From Bacillota bacterium (lineage in GTDB: Bacteria > Bacillota > Desulfitobacteriia > Desulfitobacteriales > JAJXUE01), in NCBI GenBank assembly GCA_021783135.1, contig JAJXUE010000016.1:1-50784 (forward strand): 50,784 nucleotides of DNA, in the 5' to 3' direction. Of the stretch, positions 41,303-49,824 are shown in pieces. A program made the translations under genes and the position numbers. Numbering within the stretch: the first letter of the stretch is position 1; each line of letters opens with the position of its first letter. The notes under the pieces are model-generated. The model saw nothing but the letters and a program-made list of their open reading frames with translations. It was not told the DNA's origin and did not search any database.

Positions 41303-42151
41303 ATGGCCAGAGTTGCACAGCTCCAAGGCAGGCAAGAACGAAATTTCACCGGGTTAAATACGAAACCAAAGGGTATATTGACATTTGTTTCTGCAGTAAT
41401 TGTGTTTTTAGCAAAAATTTTAGGGGTAATCTTGCTTTGGCAGGGATTTACTCTTATAGTACATTCGATTTTTATTCCCACTCCAATTCAGGTCTGGACT
41501 ACTTTCTGGCGACTCACTCTAAAGGGAGATGTTCAAGGTTACACTTTGCCATTTGAGGCTTGGACTAGTTTAATGCGCGTGTTGCGAGGTTTCGCTCTAG
41601 CTATCATCGTCGGGATTCCGGTGGGGATACTTTTTGGGTTATCGAATAGGACCTATCAATGGACCAAGTTCCTAGTTGAACCTATACGTTTTATTCCACC
41701 CCTGGCATGGGTACCACTGGTAATCATATTTTTGCATGGGGAAAGCCGTTATACCTTCATTATTTGGATCGGGGCGGTGTTTCCTATCATCTATACGACT
41801 ATGTCAGGTGTAAAGGTGCTCGACAATAATTTATGGGAAGTTGGTAGGGTGTTAGGAGCCAGCAAATGGCAATTGGTAACGAAGATTGCTATACCGGCAG
41901 CTTTACCCCATATGTTTTCCGGCGCAAGGCTTGGACTTGGTATCGGCTGGGCCTGCATCGTCGCGGCGGAAATGGTGGGTGGAGGCAACGGTGGTCTGGG
42001 AAGCCTAATTCTCAATTACGGCCAGCTCCTGCAAATTGACGCCGTAGTAGCCAGCATGATTGTCATTGGGATGTTAGGCTACGCTTTAAATGAGATTTTC
42101 GTCATAGCTGAAAAGAAACTGTTTCCTTGGCAAAAGGATGTTAAGTTTTAA
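41303..42151 (+). CDS. ABC importer permease (SsuC/TauC type)
   Basis: 282 residues with about six membrane helices. The EAA loop EVGRVLGASKWQLVTKIAIPAALP (in two blocks around residue 175-198) docks on the ATPase; GIGWACIVAAEMVGG and LGSLILN are family landmarks. GGAAAGG ribosome site before the ATG at 41303. Second gene of the importer operon. Confidence 0.9.
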   Translation: MARVAQLQGRQERNFTGLNTKPKGILTFVSAVIVFLAKILGVILLWQGFTLIVHSIFIPTPIQVWTTFWRLTLKGDVQGYTLPFEAWTSLMRVLRGFALAIIVGIPVGILFGLSNRTYQWTKFLVEPIRFIPPLAWVPLVIIFLHGESRYTFIIWIGAVFPIIYTTMSGVKVLDNNLWEVGRVLGASKWQLVTKIAIPAALPHMFSGARLGLGIGWACIVAAEMVGGGNGGLGSLILNYGQLLQIDAVVASMIVIGMLGYALNEIFVIAEKKLFPWQKDVKF

Positions 42152-42167
42152 GCAAAGAGGGTATAGT

Positions 42168-42929
42168 ATGGCTGAAATACTCATCCACAATTTATCTAAA
42201 ACCTACAGGGCATCTAATGGGGGACTGGTAAACGCGTTGGAAGGAATTGACTTGGAAGTAAAAGATGGCGAGTTTGTCTGCTTGGTGGGAAAATCAGGTT
42301 GTGGCAAAACAACGTTATTGCGTATTATAGCCGGCTTGGAGCAACCGAGTGCAGGTGAAGTTCTGATTGATAAAAAATTAGTAGGAAGTCCAGATCCACT
42401 TGTAGGTGTGGTTTTTCAAGAGGACAGACTTTTTCCGTGGCGCACTGTGCGACGAAATGTAGAACTTGGCCTGGAACTTCGTAAAATAGCGAGGAATTCA
42501 CGAAAAAAGGCAACGGAAACTTACCTTAGACTTGTAGGCCTAGAGGGTTTTGCAGATGCTTTACCACATGAACTTTCGGGAGGCATGAAACAACGAGCTG
42601 CTATTGCCCGTGTACTAGCTAATGAACCGGGAGTTATTCTCATGGACGAGCCTTTTGGTGCCTTAGACGCCCAGACTCGTAACCAAATGCAGGAGGAACT
42701 GCTTGAAATCTGGTCAAAACACTTTCGTACGGTGCTGTTTGTTACGCATAGTGTTGACGAGGCGGTAATGTTAGCTGACCGTATCTTAGTTATTACACCG
42801 CACCCAGGACATATCCAGTGTGAATATCGACTAACTATGCCTCGGCCAAGAGAGAGGCTGTCGCCCGAGTTGATAGAGTTTAGACAAAATATTCTGGCGG
42901 ACCTAAATACGGACGTGCACAGCACGTGA
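42168..42929 (+). CDS. ABC importer ATPase (SsuB/TauB type)
   Basis: 253 residues from the ATG at 42168, preceded by AGAGGG; the longer frame overlaps the permease end and has no ribosome site. Walker A GKSGCGKTT, Q-loop FQEDRLFPW, signature LSGGMKQRAAIARVL, Walker B VILMDEPFGALD, H-loop VTHSVDEA. The DRLFPW and HSVDEA sequences are typical of the nitrate/sulfonate/taurine group. Last gene of the three-gene importer operon; it converges with the MtaA-like gene 31 bases further on. Confidence 0.92.
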   Translation: MAEILIHNLSKTYRASNGGLVNALEGIDLEVKDGEFVCLVGKSGCGKTTLLRIIAGLEQPSAGEVLIDKKLVGSPDPLVGVVFQEDRLFPWRTVRRNVELGLELRKIARNSRKKATETYLRLVGLEGFADALPHELSGGMKQRAAIARVLANEPGVILMDEPFGALDAQTRNQMQEELLEIWSKHFRTVLFVTHSVDEAVMLADRILVITPHPGHIQCEYRLTMPRPRERLSPELIEFRQNILADLNTDVHST

Positions 42930-42959
42930 TATTGCGGAATCCACTCAGCTAGTTTATAT

Positions 42960-44060
42960 TTATGCCTGTTTTTGTCCGTATTTTTTTCCGGCTTGGACCA
43001 TGACAATCAGGTTTCTGCTGGGGGTTCTAGGGGCAATACCACAGGCAGTAGTGAGAATATCTGTTCCGGCTTTAATCCGCTCCACTACACATTGTTCGAT
43101 TTCTGTCTTGCTACCAAAGAGTAAAGTACTATTGACATCAATGTTTCCTACTGCAGCAGCTTTGTTTCCTAGGACCTGTTTGAGATGTTGCATATCGACC
43201 TGCGAATCAACACTAACCCCGTTACTCACTTCGGCCATCTGGCTTAGAATCATTTGGCTGTTGCCACAAATATGGAGAATGGTCGGGACATTAAGCTGTT
43301 CTGTAATCCGCCTGGTGTAAAGTTTGGCAAACTCTCCATAGTATTTTGGGCTAACCAAGTCAGGTGATGCGGTGGGATCGATCAAAACAAGGGTGTCGGC
43401 ACCGGCAGCTACCAAGGCCTTAGCGTAAATTAAGCAGGTTTGATAACATTTTTCGAGCAGTTCATGTGCAAACGCCGGATCTTTAATTAGATCACGCATA
43501 AATTTGTCCACGCCGCGAATCTGGCCGGCAAGCGTAAAGGGAGCAACGGTTGCCGCAAAAATCGGGATTTCGTTTCCTACTTTTTTGATGGCGTCACCTA
43601 ACATTTGTACAGCCTGAATTACTGCAGGCATTCTTCCAGTTTTACTAGGATCGGGAATGCTAAGCCTAGCTAGATGCTCTTTAGCGTTAACAGGGGTTAG
43701 GCGCACTGAAGGCTGAACGTCAATACCGTTGCCGGGACCCGTGACATAGTCTAAAGTGCACCCTAACGCTTCGCTTTCAACGTTGAGGTCGAAAGGGACC
43801 CGAACACTTTCGAAGCCGATTATCGAATGAGCTGCGTAAGCCAACCGGGCCATAGAATCAGCTTCGCGATGTGCTTTAGGCCAAAATGATCCGCATGCTT
43901 GCATTAACTCCACAGTACCAGTTTGCAAGGGCTGCGCAAGTGGAATTCGGTCAATTTTTTGCAGGTAGAGGGCTGCTCTGAGTCGTTCTTTTGGAGTCAT
44001 TTCGTCTCTACAGTAATTTTTTAAAGTTTCCGGATGCAAAATATCTGATAGAGTTGTCAT
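42960..44060 (-). CDS. MtaA/UroD-family corrinoid:thiol (or tetrahydrofolate) methyltransferase
   Basis: 366 residues of the uroporphyrinogen-decarboxylase fold, MtaA/CmuA branch, which takes the methyl group from a corrinoid protein onto an acceptor. The N-terminal MTPKERLRAALYLQKIDRIPL is standard. Zinc ligands are seen as LHICGNS (His and Cys) and the C-terminal TTACGIAPRTP (Cys). VDSQVDMQHLKQVLG and AAVGNIDVNSTLLFG are the other conserved blocks. In methanogens the acceptor is coenzyme M; Clostridia generally lack it, so another acceptor is likely. AAAGGAG site, 10 bases before the ATG. It is divergent from the CMD gene. Confidence 0.9.
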   Translation of the reverse strand: MTTLSDILHPETLKNYCRDEMTPKERLRAALYLQKIDRIPLAQPLQTGTVELMQACGSFWPKAHREADSMARLAYAAHSIIGFESVRVPFDLNVESEALGCTLDYVTGPGNGIDVQPSVRLTPVNAKEHLARLSIPDPSKTGRMPAVIQAVQMLGDAIKKVGNEIPIFAATVAPFTLAGQIRGVDKFMRDLIKDPAFAHELLEKCYQTCLIYAKALVAAGADTLVLIDPTASPDLVSPKYYGEFAKLYTRRITEQLNVPTILHICGNSQMILSQMAEVSNGVSVDSQVDMQHLKQVLGNKAAAVGNIDVNSTLLFGSKTEIEQCVVERIKAGTDILTTACGIAPRTPSRNLIVMVQAGKKYGQKQA

Positions 44061-44256
44061 CGAAATTTATGCTCCTTTCTTACGGCTATGAGTTGCTATA
44101 GATTGGCTAAAAGCTATTTTGGGAAATCTAAATCATAGAGCTACTTTATATAAGCTAGTATATATCTACATCTATATCTGTGTATATATGAAAGTATACT
44201 TCCAAGAGTGTTTCCTTAAATTGAGCTGGAATGTAGACCCGGTTTTTATTACCACG

Positions 44257-44292
44257 AGAGAACTGGGGCTCCGCTGGTAATTGAAATAAGTT
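44257..44292 (+). promoter_or_regulatory. conserved leader element of CMD copy A
   Basis: AGAGAACTGGGGCTCC, then CTG and AATTGAAATAA, nearly identical to 49825-49860 upstream of CMD copy B. It lies 24 bases before the start. A promoter part, operator or RNA element retained after duplication. The other part of 44061-44256 is AT-rich with no gene seen. Confidence 0.55.
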
Positions 44293-44315
44293 AATTTTAC
44301 AAGGAGGATACTTAG

Positions 44316-44759
44316 ATGAGTGAAGACAAAATGACTCCTCAAGAAACTAACACCTATATGATGGAAAAAATGCTTTTTGTTCCTAGAATGTTTAAAGTTA
44401 TTAATGAACTCAATCCAGAGGCTGGAAAAACATTTGCTGACTTTTACAATTCTCTTTGGAAAGATGGTGCCCTTTCCCGCAAGGTCAAAGAGTTGATATT
44501 TATGGCTGGTGGGGTAGCTTATAAATCTCCACGTTGCATAATTCATGTTCTTCCGGCAGTTAATGCAGGAGCAACCGTTGCAGAAGTATTTGAGGCAGCT
44601 TCTATCGGTATGATTCTGGGCGGTTTTGTTCCAGGTGGACCTGGAATTCCCTATGCATTTGAATATGCTGCTAAGTGCGTAGAATTGGCAACGAAAATAA
44701 TCGCTGGAGAGGAATGGGAATACTTACCGAAACCTCAGTGGGACTACGGAATCGGTTAA
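44316..44759 (+). CDS. carboxymuconolactone decarboxylase/AhpD-fold protein (copy A)
   Basis: 147 residues. The helical CMD core is clear: DGALSRKVKELIFMAGGVAY, SPRCIIHVLPAVNAGAT, and EVFEAASIGMILGG. The usual AhpD CxxC is reduced to a lone Cys followed by His (RCIIH), so a peroxidase role is unlikely; lactone decarboxylation or an as yet unknown reaction is possible. The C-terminus EYLPKPQWDYGIG is distinctive. Strong AAGGAGG site. It is ~95% identical to copy B at 49903 (8 differences by eye). Followed by a terminator also shared with copy B. Confidence 0.85.
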   Translation: MSEDKMTPQETNTYMMEKMLFVPRMFKVINELNPEAGKTFADFYNSLWKDGALSRKVKELIFMAGGVAYKSPRCIIHVLPAVNAGATVAEVFEAASIGMILGGFVPGGPGIPYAFEYAAKCVELATKIIAGEEWEYLPKPQWDYGIG

Positions 44760-44778
44760 TATGGTGGAGAAAAAGAAT

Positions 44779-44801
44779 GGGGTATCCCCAGTACCCCTTT
44801 T
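44779..44801 (+). terminator. terminator of CMD copy A
   Basis: GGGGTA (44779-44784) pairs with TACCCC (44792-44797), 7-base loop, then TTTT. The same GGGGTATCCCCAGTACCCC sequence is at 50367-50385 after copy B. Confidence 0.8.
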
Positions 44802-44874
44802 CTTCTTACGTGAGCAAATTCGCTAAGGATTAAAATTACAAAAAATAAAATAGATAGGCATGTGAGGTAAGGTT

Positions 44875-45252
44875 ATGAATTATGAACCGGGTATGCTACT
44901 GAGTTTTAAATGGGAAGATGATTCATTTGGAATTTGTAAAGTCATTAAACTAACAGAAACAAAGAAAGATCCTATAATCAGCATTTGTACTTACTCAAAT
45001 TATCTTAACCCTATTCCGGAAAGTATAGACCAAGTTGAGTTGAAACCAATGATAGTGCATATGCCGATGCTTGAATCTAGGCTATCAGATTGTGTTGCGG
45101 TGGGCAAAGCTGATATTAGACCCCGCGAGACTGAGGCTTACGAAACATGGTATGAGGCATGGAAAATTGGACGAGCAGGAATTCTTACTAAATCTATTAG
45201 TGAATCAGTCAGCCAAATTTTAGAGGCCATGGCCGAAGTAGATAAGCCTTGA
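44875..45252 (+). CDS. hypothetical protein of the corrinoid cluster
   Basis: 125 residues, not recognised. The start (YEPGMLLSFKWEDDSFGICKV) looks like a beta-rich small domain; the middle has RPRETEAYETWYEAWK and the end is helical (SISESVSQILEAMAEV). Cytoplasmic, acidic. GAGGTAAGG lies before the ATG. It lies between CMD copy A and the cysteine-motif copy B, in the same direction, and could be co-transcribed with the following genes. Confidence 0.7.
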   Translation: MNYEPGMLLSFKWEDDSFGICKVIKLTETKKDPIISICTYSNYLNPIPESIDQVELKPMIVHMPMLESRLSDCVAVGKADIRPRETEAYETWYEAWKIGRAGILTKSISESVSQILEAMAEVDKP

Positions 45253-45395
45253 GTTAGTTATGCATTTGGTTGCAATGTGGCACAAAATGGCATAAATAAT
45301 TAGGTTGGCTGACAGAAAATCGGATATAGAATTGATAAGTTATTAAACAAGAGGTTAATATGGAAAAGCTTCCAGAAATGGAGGAGGAGACACCT

Positions 45396-45737
45396 TTGAC
45401 GAAGGTTAAGGTCTGTGCCGGGGCCTGTGGTTTTAGTAGCGTAATAAAGGTGCAGTCATGCGGGCCGAATACCGTTAAGGTCGAAATCCTTTCCGCTTGT
45501 ACAATGCTTAGAAGCATGAACAAAGATATGGGAGTGATGGACTGGACTAAAGGTATTTTCAATAAAATCAATGAGTCCATGATTTACCAATCGGCAGGCA
45601 AACACCTTAAGCACACTGATTGCCCTATACCTTGTGCCATCACCAAAGCTATTCAAGTAGAGATTGGCGCAGCTGTTTCAAAAGACGTAAAAATTCGCAT
45701 CGTAAAATTAGATAGTGAACTTGAACTTGTAGACTGA
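45396..45737 (+). CDS. conserved cysteine-motif protein of the corrinoid cluster (copy B)
   Basis: 113 residues from the TTG at 45396, which has GGAGGAGG upstream, exactly as in copy A; the ATG at 45360 has no ribosome site. The same four cysteines as copy A (GACGF, SACTM, DCPIPCAI), plus two more (VCAG and SCGPN). About two thirds of the residues match copy A. Function unknown. It is followed after 47 bases by the CobW-like GTPase, so it may depend on a metal delivered by that protein (inference). Confidence 0.75.
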   Translation: MTKVKVCAGACGFSSVIKVQSCGPNTVKVEILSACTMLRSMNKDMGVMDWTKGIFNKINESMIYQSAGKHLKHTDCPIPCAITKAIQVEIGAAVSKDVKIRIVKLDSELELVD

Positions 45738-45784
45738 TTAGCGTAGCTTGACCCGGCTTGCGTTTAGAAGGGAGAATTCCAATC

Positions 45785-46678
45785 TTGAAAGTTACAATCA
45801 TTTGCGGTTTCCTTGGCGCTGGTAAGACAACCTTTCTAAAACACCTTTTGCAAGAAAGCTCCGCAAGAACAGCCGTGTTAGTCAACGAATTTGGTGAGGT
45901 AGGTATCGATGGTACTTTGATTGCGGCGTCTTCATCTAACGTCGATATGATCGAGTTGCCCAATGGCTGCATTTGCTGTTCGCTTAAAAGCAGCCTCGTT
46001 GAAGCGATCCTTGAAATTAATCAAAGCCTGCATCCAGACCGATTAATTATTGAACCTTCGGGCCTGTCCGCCCCCTCCTCTATCGTCATTACCTTAAAAG
46101 ATCAGGCAATAGCAGACTTTGTTGAATTGACGGCTGTTATTGGTATCATCGACGGTCCGTCCTTTTTAGAGGACTGGGATTCGGAAAACTTCGGTAGTTT
46201 CTTTCGAGATCAAGTTACCAACTCTGATTTGCTCTTAATCAATAAAACTGATCTAATGACCGATGAATTACTGCAGAGGACCATTGTCCAAGTAGCAATC
46301 CTTAATCCTGTTGCGCCAATTATTCCCACTCAATTCTGCAACGCAGAGCTTCCCGAGGTTACTGGACATCATTTTGGCGAACATCATCACTTCCGAGCTG
46401 ATCTGGATTCCTTATCCCTGTCTATTTCTGAAGAGGTTTTTTATGCCGTATTATCTGACTTACCAAGGCGGCTGGAAGAGGGTTATTTGGGAAGAATAGT
46501 GAGAGCCAAAGGCATTTTACTTACCGAACAGGGTTGGATAAATTTCGATTATGTGAATGGAAGATGGAGTATGGCTCCTTATTCAGGTTTAATAGAAACA
46601 GGTAAAGCCGTATTTATTGGTAAGGCTTTGCAAAAGTCTTTATTAGCAGAGTTATTTAGTGCTGTGGACATAGGTTAA
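45785..46678 (+). CDS. CobW/COG0523-type metal-chaperone GTPase
   Basis: About 297 residues from the TTG at 45785 with AAGGGAG upstream. G3E GTPase motifs: Walker A GFLGAGKTT, the metal site GCICC (CxCC), Walker B-like IEPSGLS, base recognition NKTD. A His-rich loop (TGHHFGEHHHF, about residue 200) is typical of zinc, cobalt or nickel chaperones. The C-terminal CobW_C-like domain is short. In a corrinoid cluster it may load metal into the zinc methyltransferase or help corrinoid handling; relatives in the same family serve nitrile hydratase and cobalamin synthesis. It is followed by corrinoid copy 2 after 54 bases. Confidence 0.87.
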   Translation: MKVTIICGFLGAGKTTFLKHLLQESSARTAVLVNEFGEVGIDGTLIAASSSNVDMIELPNGCICCSLKSSLVEAILEINQSLHPDRLIIEPSGLSAPSSIVITLKDQAIADFVELTAVIGIIDGPSFLEDWDSENFGSFFRDQVTNSDLLLINKTDLMTDELLQRTIVQVAILNPVAPIIPTQFCNAELPEVTGHHFGEHHHFRADLDSLSLSISEEVFYAVLSDLPRRLEEGYLGRIVRAKGILLTEQGWINFDYVNGRWSMAPYSGLIETGKAVFIGKALQKSLLAELFSAVDIG

Positions 46679-46732
46679 ATGGTTATTGCCCTTGGAAATA
46701 GCGGCGATAGTGCAATCGCTTGAGAAAGGGGG

Positions 46733-47422
46733 ATGCTAGTCGCTTTGGTGCAGGAACTGGAGGAAAATGAAATCTTGTCTCGTTTACGTCAAGCTGTAAT
46801 TTGTTATGACACTATTGGGGTTAAGGAAATTTGCCAAGATGTTATTGACGGTCAACACGATATTTACCGCTGTATTTTTGATGGGCTAGTGGCCGGGATG
46901 GAGGAAGTCGGGAGGCTTTACGAGGTAGGGGAATATTATGTGCCGGAAATGTTATTATGTGCCGACAGTTTGTATGCCGGGCTGGAATTGTTGCGACCTC
47001 AGCTGCAGTTGCAAAAACAAAAAATCCTGTTTGAAGAAAAGGGTCAAGTTATTATTGGCGTAGTTTCTGGCGATATTCACGATATTGGCAAAAATATTGT
47101 ACGGATGATGTTCGATATTGCGGGTTTCAAAGTCTGGGATTTGGGACGGGATGTTCCATTGGAACGGTTCATCAGGGAACAAGAAAAGCATCATGCCGAT
47201 ATTATCTGCCTTTCATCCATGATGTCCACAACAGCTGTGGAAATAAAACATGTAATCCGTAAATTGAAAGAACGTTTTCCTGATGTTAAGTTCATGGTAG
47301 GAGGTGCACCTCTGAATGGATCAATAGCGCATCGATGGGGTGCGGATGGTTTTGCATGTGATGCTGCGCACGCAGTTAATGAAGCAATAAAAATAATCGG
47401 ATATATTAAGGAAATAATTTAA
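46733..47422 (+). CDS. corrinoid-binding methyltransferase carrier protein (copy 2)
   Basis: 229 residues, with the same two-domain layout as copy 1: the helical cap (FDGLVAGMEEVGRLYEVGEYY) and the cobalamin domain with SGDIHDIGKNIV, SSMMSTT and GGAPL. Roughly 70% identical to copy 1 by eye. The AAAGGGGG ribosome site is almost touching the ATG at 46733, so a downstream TTG at 46745 or GTG at 46748 may be used. Last gene of the stretch that begins with the cysteine-motif protein and CobW. Confidence 0.93.
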   Translation: MLVALVQELEENEILSRLRQAVICYDTIGVKEICQDVIDGQHDIYRCIFDGLVAGMEEVGRLYEVGEYYVPEMLLCADSLYAGLELLRPQLQLQKQKILFEEKGQVIIGVVSGDIHDIGKNIVRMMFDIAGFKVWDLGRDVPLERFIREQEKHHADIICLSSMMSTTAVEIKHVIRKLKERFPDVKFMVGGAPLNGSIAHRWGADGFACDAAHAVNEAIKIIGYIKEII

Positions 47423-47720
47423 GGTGGAAAACGTTATATTTGTCGGGTGGCAGACCATAACGAAAGGGAAGAGTCCGAAAAAACATATATATATACCATT
47501 AAACTCGATTTTCCTACTGTTAAACCGCAAACTATATACTTAAACAGTAGTATCTGTTAGAATAAAATAAATATTCTGACAAATAGTACAGGCATTTATT
47601 TTTTACACTTTTGTTTAGTTCAGGAGAATTAAAATTACTCCATCCCTGTTCTGAGGATAATTTTATGGACTATTTTACACGAATTTTGTAAAAGAGCGGG
47701 GGAAAGCGGGGGAAAGTTTC
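47423..47720. other. intergenic region with shared 17-base element
   Basis: 298 bases without a gene. It holds TTTACACTTTTGTTTAG at 47602-47618 (identical to 40156-40172), AT-rich sequence with an ATATATATAT run near 47488, and a doubled GCGGGGGAAA just before the HdrE-like start, of which GGGGGAA may be the ribosome site. Confidence 0.6.
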
Positions 47721-48509
47721 ATGTTATTTAATCACGGACTCGCCTATTTTAAGCCTTGGAATTTTTTTTGGACAGTGCAAACGATTGCGCTTGCTATTTG
47801 TATCATAGGTATATTATTCCACTTCATTTTCATTTTTAAAGGCCGCCAACGTTCGCTTAATCAAACAATCAATCCTTTGGCGATGCTTAAGAGGTTCTTC
47901 TTGGAAGTGCTTTTTCAAAGTCATTTACTACAAAGTGATAAAAAACGTTGGCTAATGCATTTTTCCATCTTTGTCGGATTTATTGGTTTGTCGTTTTTAT
48001 CTTTCTTACAAATCAGCAATATCGTTTTGTTGGATCAACATTTTAACTTTGAATTATATGCCTGGAAAGGTTTTGTGGGAGATCTTTTTGGTCTATTAAT
48101 GCTTGTAGGATTACTTATCGCATTTCATCGCCGTTTTGTCCAGAGGTTACCTCATCTGCGCCGCCTGGCTAATGACAAGACAGCTATCCTATTGCTTCTA
48201 AGTATAGTTATTACCGGTTTTATGCTTCGCTCTCTACCAATGGCACTAGCGCCATTAGATCAGAGCCAAAAGAGTTCTTTTTTCTCCCTAATCCTGGCAA
48301 GTTTATTTAAAGTGTTAATACCGTACATAAGTGTTTCTTTATCTTTTTGGCAAAACGTTTTGGCTGTATTATGGATTTTTCATAGTCTTTTGACTGCCGT
48401 ATTTCTCATATATTTTCCTTTTAGCAAGTTTATTCATATTATCTTTACACCAATTGAACTTTTATTAAATGCGTCTGAAGAGGATCAGCGGAGGGATATA
48501 TATGCATAA
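47721..48509 (+). CDS. HdrE/NarI-like membrane b-type cytochrome subunit
   Basis: 262 residues with five to six membrane helices. Histidines within helices (LMHFSIFVGF, AFHRRF, WIFHSLLTAVF, and HIIFTPIELL) match heme-ligand positions of NarI/DsrM/HdrE-type quinol-linked cytochromes. It overlaps the HdrD-like gene by 8 bases, so the two proteins form a complex, probably with the Fe-S protein on the inside face. HdrE normally carries electrons between the quinone or methanophenazine pool and HdrD. Confidence 0.85.
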   Translation: MLFNHGLAYFKPWNFFWTVQTIALAICIIGILFHFIFIFKGRQRSLNQTINPLAMLKRFFLEVLFQSHLLQSDKKRWLMHFSIFVGFIGLSFLSFLQISNIVLLDQHFNFELYAWKGFVGDLFGLLMLVGLLIAFHRRFVQRLPHLRRLANDKTAILLLLSIVITGFMLRSLPMALAPLDQSQKSSFFSLILASLFKVLIPYISVSLSFWQNVLAVLWIFHSLLTAVFLIYFPFSKFIHIIFTPIELLLNASEEDQRRDIYA

Positions 48510-49743
48510 GAAATTACAACCTATTTTATCCGCTTTAAGTGGACGTCAAATTTTAGAGGCTGAAGCTTGTACCGGTTGTGGTGAATGTGTAAAGTTATGT
48601 CCTGTTTACGCAATTGAACCGGAAGAACGGTTAACTGCCAGAGGAAAAATTGACTTATTCAAAAATTTACTGCGTAACGAAAAACCTCCCTTGAGCTTCT
48701 TACTTGGCAACCGCAGTAACCCTAACTTTGGCATCTTTCAGGATGCACTCTGGAAATGTACAGTATGTGGGCAATGCCATTTTGTCTGCCCGGCTAGGAT
48801 AGATACTCCAAACCTATGGGAAGCGCTGCGGGGAATGATGGGTGTTGGCGGATACGGCCCACCGCAGGAACAACAAGAATATCTGCAAATTATTAAAACC
48901 CACGATAATTCTTTTAATCAACCTCAAGCAATACGCCGCACTTGGCTAGAGCAAGCGTATGCTGAAGGACAAATTATGGAACCGGTGCGAAATATTCTAG
49001 AACATCCTGCGCCCGTTTTATATTTTATGGGTTGTACTGCTACCTATGACGTTACTATCCGCCAAGTAGCCTTGGATACAATAAATGTTTTACAAAAGGC
49101 TGGCATCGATTTTGCGGTTTTAGGTGAGAATGAGCTCTGTTGTAGCGGTAAGATGAAGCGAATGGGAGAGGTGCAATTTAATGAGCGTGCGAGAGCTAAC
49201 ATTGAGCAATTTAATGCGTTAGGTATAAAAACCTTGGTAGCCTCCTGCGCAGGTTGCTATAAAACGATCAATGAAGATTACCCAAAAATTGCTCCGCTTA
49301 ATTTTGAAGTATTGCATGTCTCTGAAATGGTTCATCGACTGCTTCAACAAAAATTAATTGCTTTTCAACGTTCTTTAGAGGTAACTACCACCTATCATGA
49401 TCCTTGCCATCTGGGTCGCAACTGTGGTGTTTATGAAGCTCCGCGTGAAGTGTTAAAAGCTATACCCGGTTTACAATTAGTTGAGATGGAACGTAACCGC
49501 CAAAAGGCTAAATGCTGTGGCGGCGGCGGAGGTCTGAAGCTGGTTGATCACGACCTACAGATAAAGGCATCCGCTGCGCGATTGGAAGATGCCGAAGCAA
49601 TAGGAGCAGCCATGCTGACAACGCCTTGTCCAACCTGTTACCTTTCGCTCAAAAAGGGTCAGGAATTTAGTAATTCTCCTGTTGAGTTGCAGCATTTTAT
49701 GAGTATTGTTCGTAAAGCACTTGATTTAATAGGCCCTGCGTAA
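48502..49743 (+). CDS. HdrD-like (Fe-S)-binding heterodisulfide reductase-type subunit
   Basis: 413 residues from the ATG at 48502 with GGAGGG upstream. Two 4Fe-4S ferredoxin sites at the N-terminus (ACTGCGECVKLCPVY and CTVCGQCHFVCP) are followed by two CCG domains: the first with MGCTATYDV and CCSGKMKRMG, the second with YHDPCHLGRNCG and CCGGGGGLK, ending TPCPTCYLSL. The CCG cysteines bind the noncubane clusters of HdrB/HdrD. Without CoM/CoB the substrate is probably another disulfide or the corrinoid protein (inference). Glycolate-oxidase-type Fe-S subunits are the nearest alternative call. Confidence 0.88.
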   Translation: MHKKLQPILSALSGRQILEAEACTGCGECVKLCPVYAIEPEERLTARGKIDLFKNLLRNEKPPLSFLLGNRSNPNFGIFQDALWKCTVCGQCHFVCPARIDTPNLWEALRGMMGVGGYGPPQEQQEYLQIIKTHDNSFNQPQAIRRTWLEQAYAEGQIMEPVRNILEHPAPVLYFMGCTATYDVTIRQVALDTINVLQKAGIDFAVLGENELCCSGKMKRMGEVQFNERARANIEQFNALGIKTLVASCAGCYKTINEDYPKIAPLNFEVLHVSEMVHRLLQQKLIAFQRSLEVTTTYHDPCHLGRNCGVYEAPREVLKAIPGLQLVEMERNRQKAKCCGGGGGLKLVDHDLQIKASAARLEDAEAIGAAMLTTPCPTCYLSLKKGQEFSNSPVELQHFMSIVRKALDLIGPA

Positions 49744-49824
49744 TGCTAATTTCAAATAAATATGGCCATACGCTGAATATAAATGCTAGCCTAAACCGTT
49801 TAAAACATGGTTTCCATGAACAGA

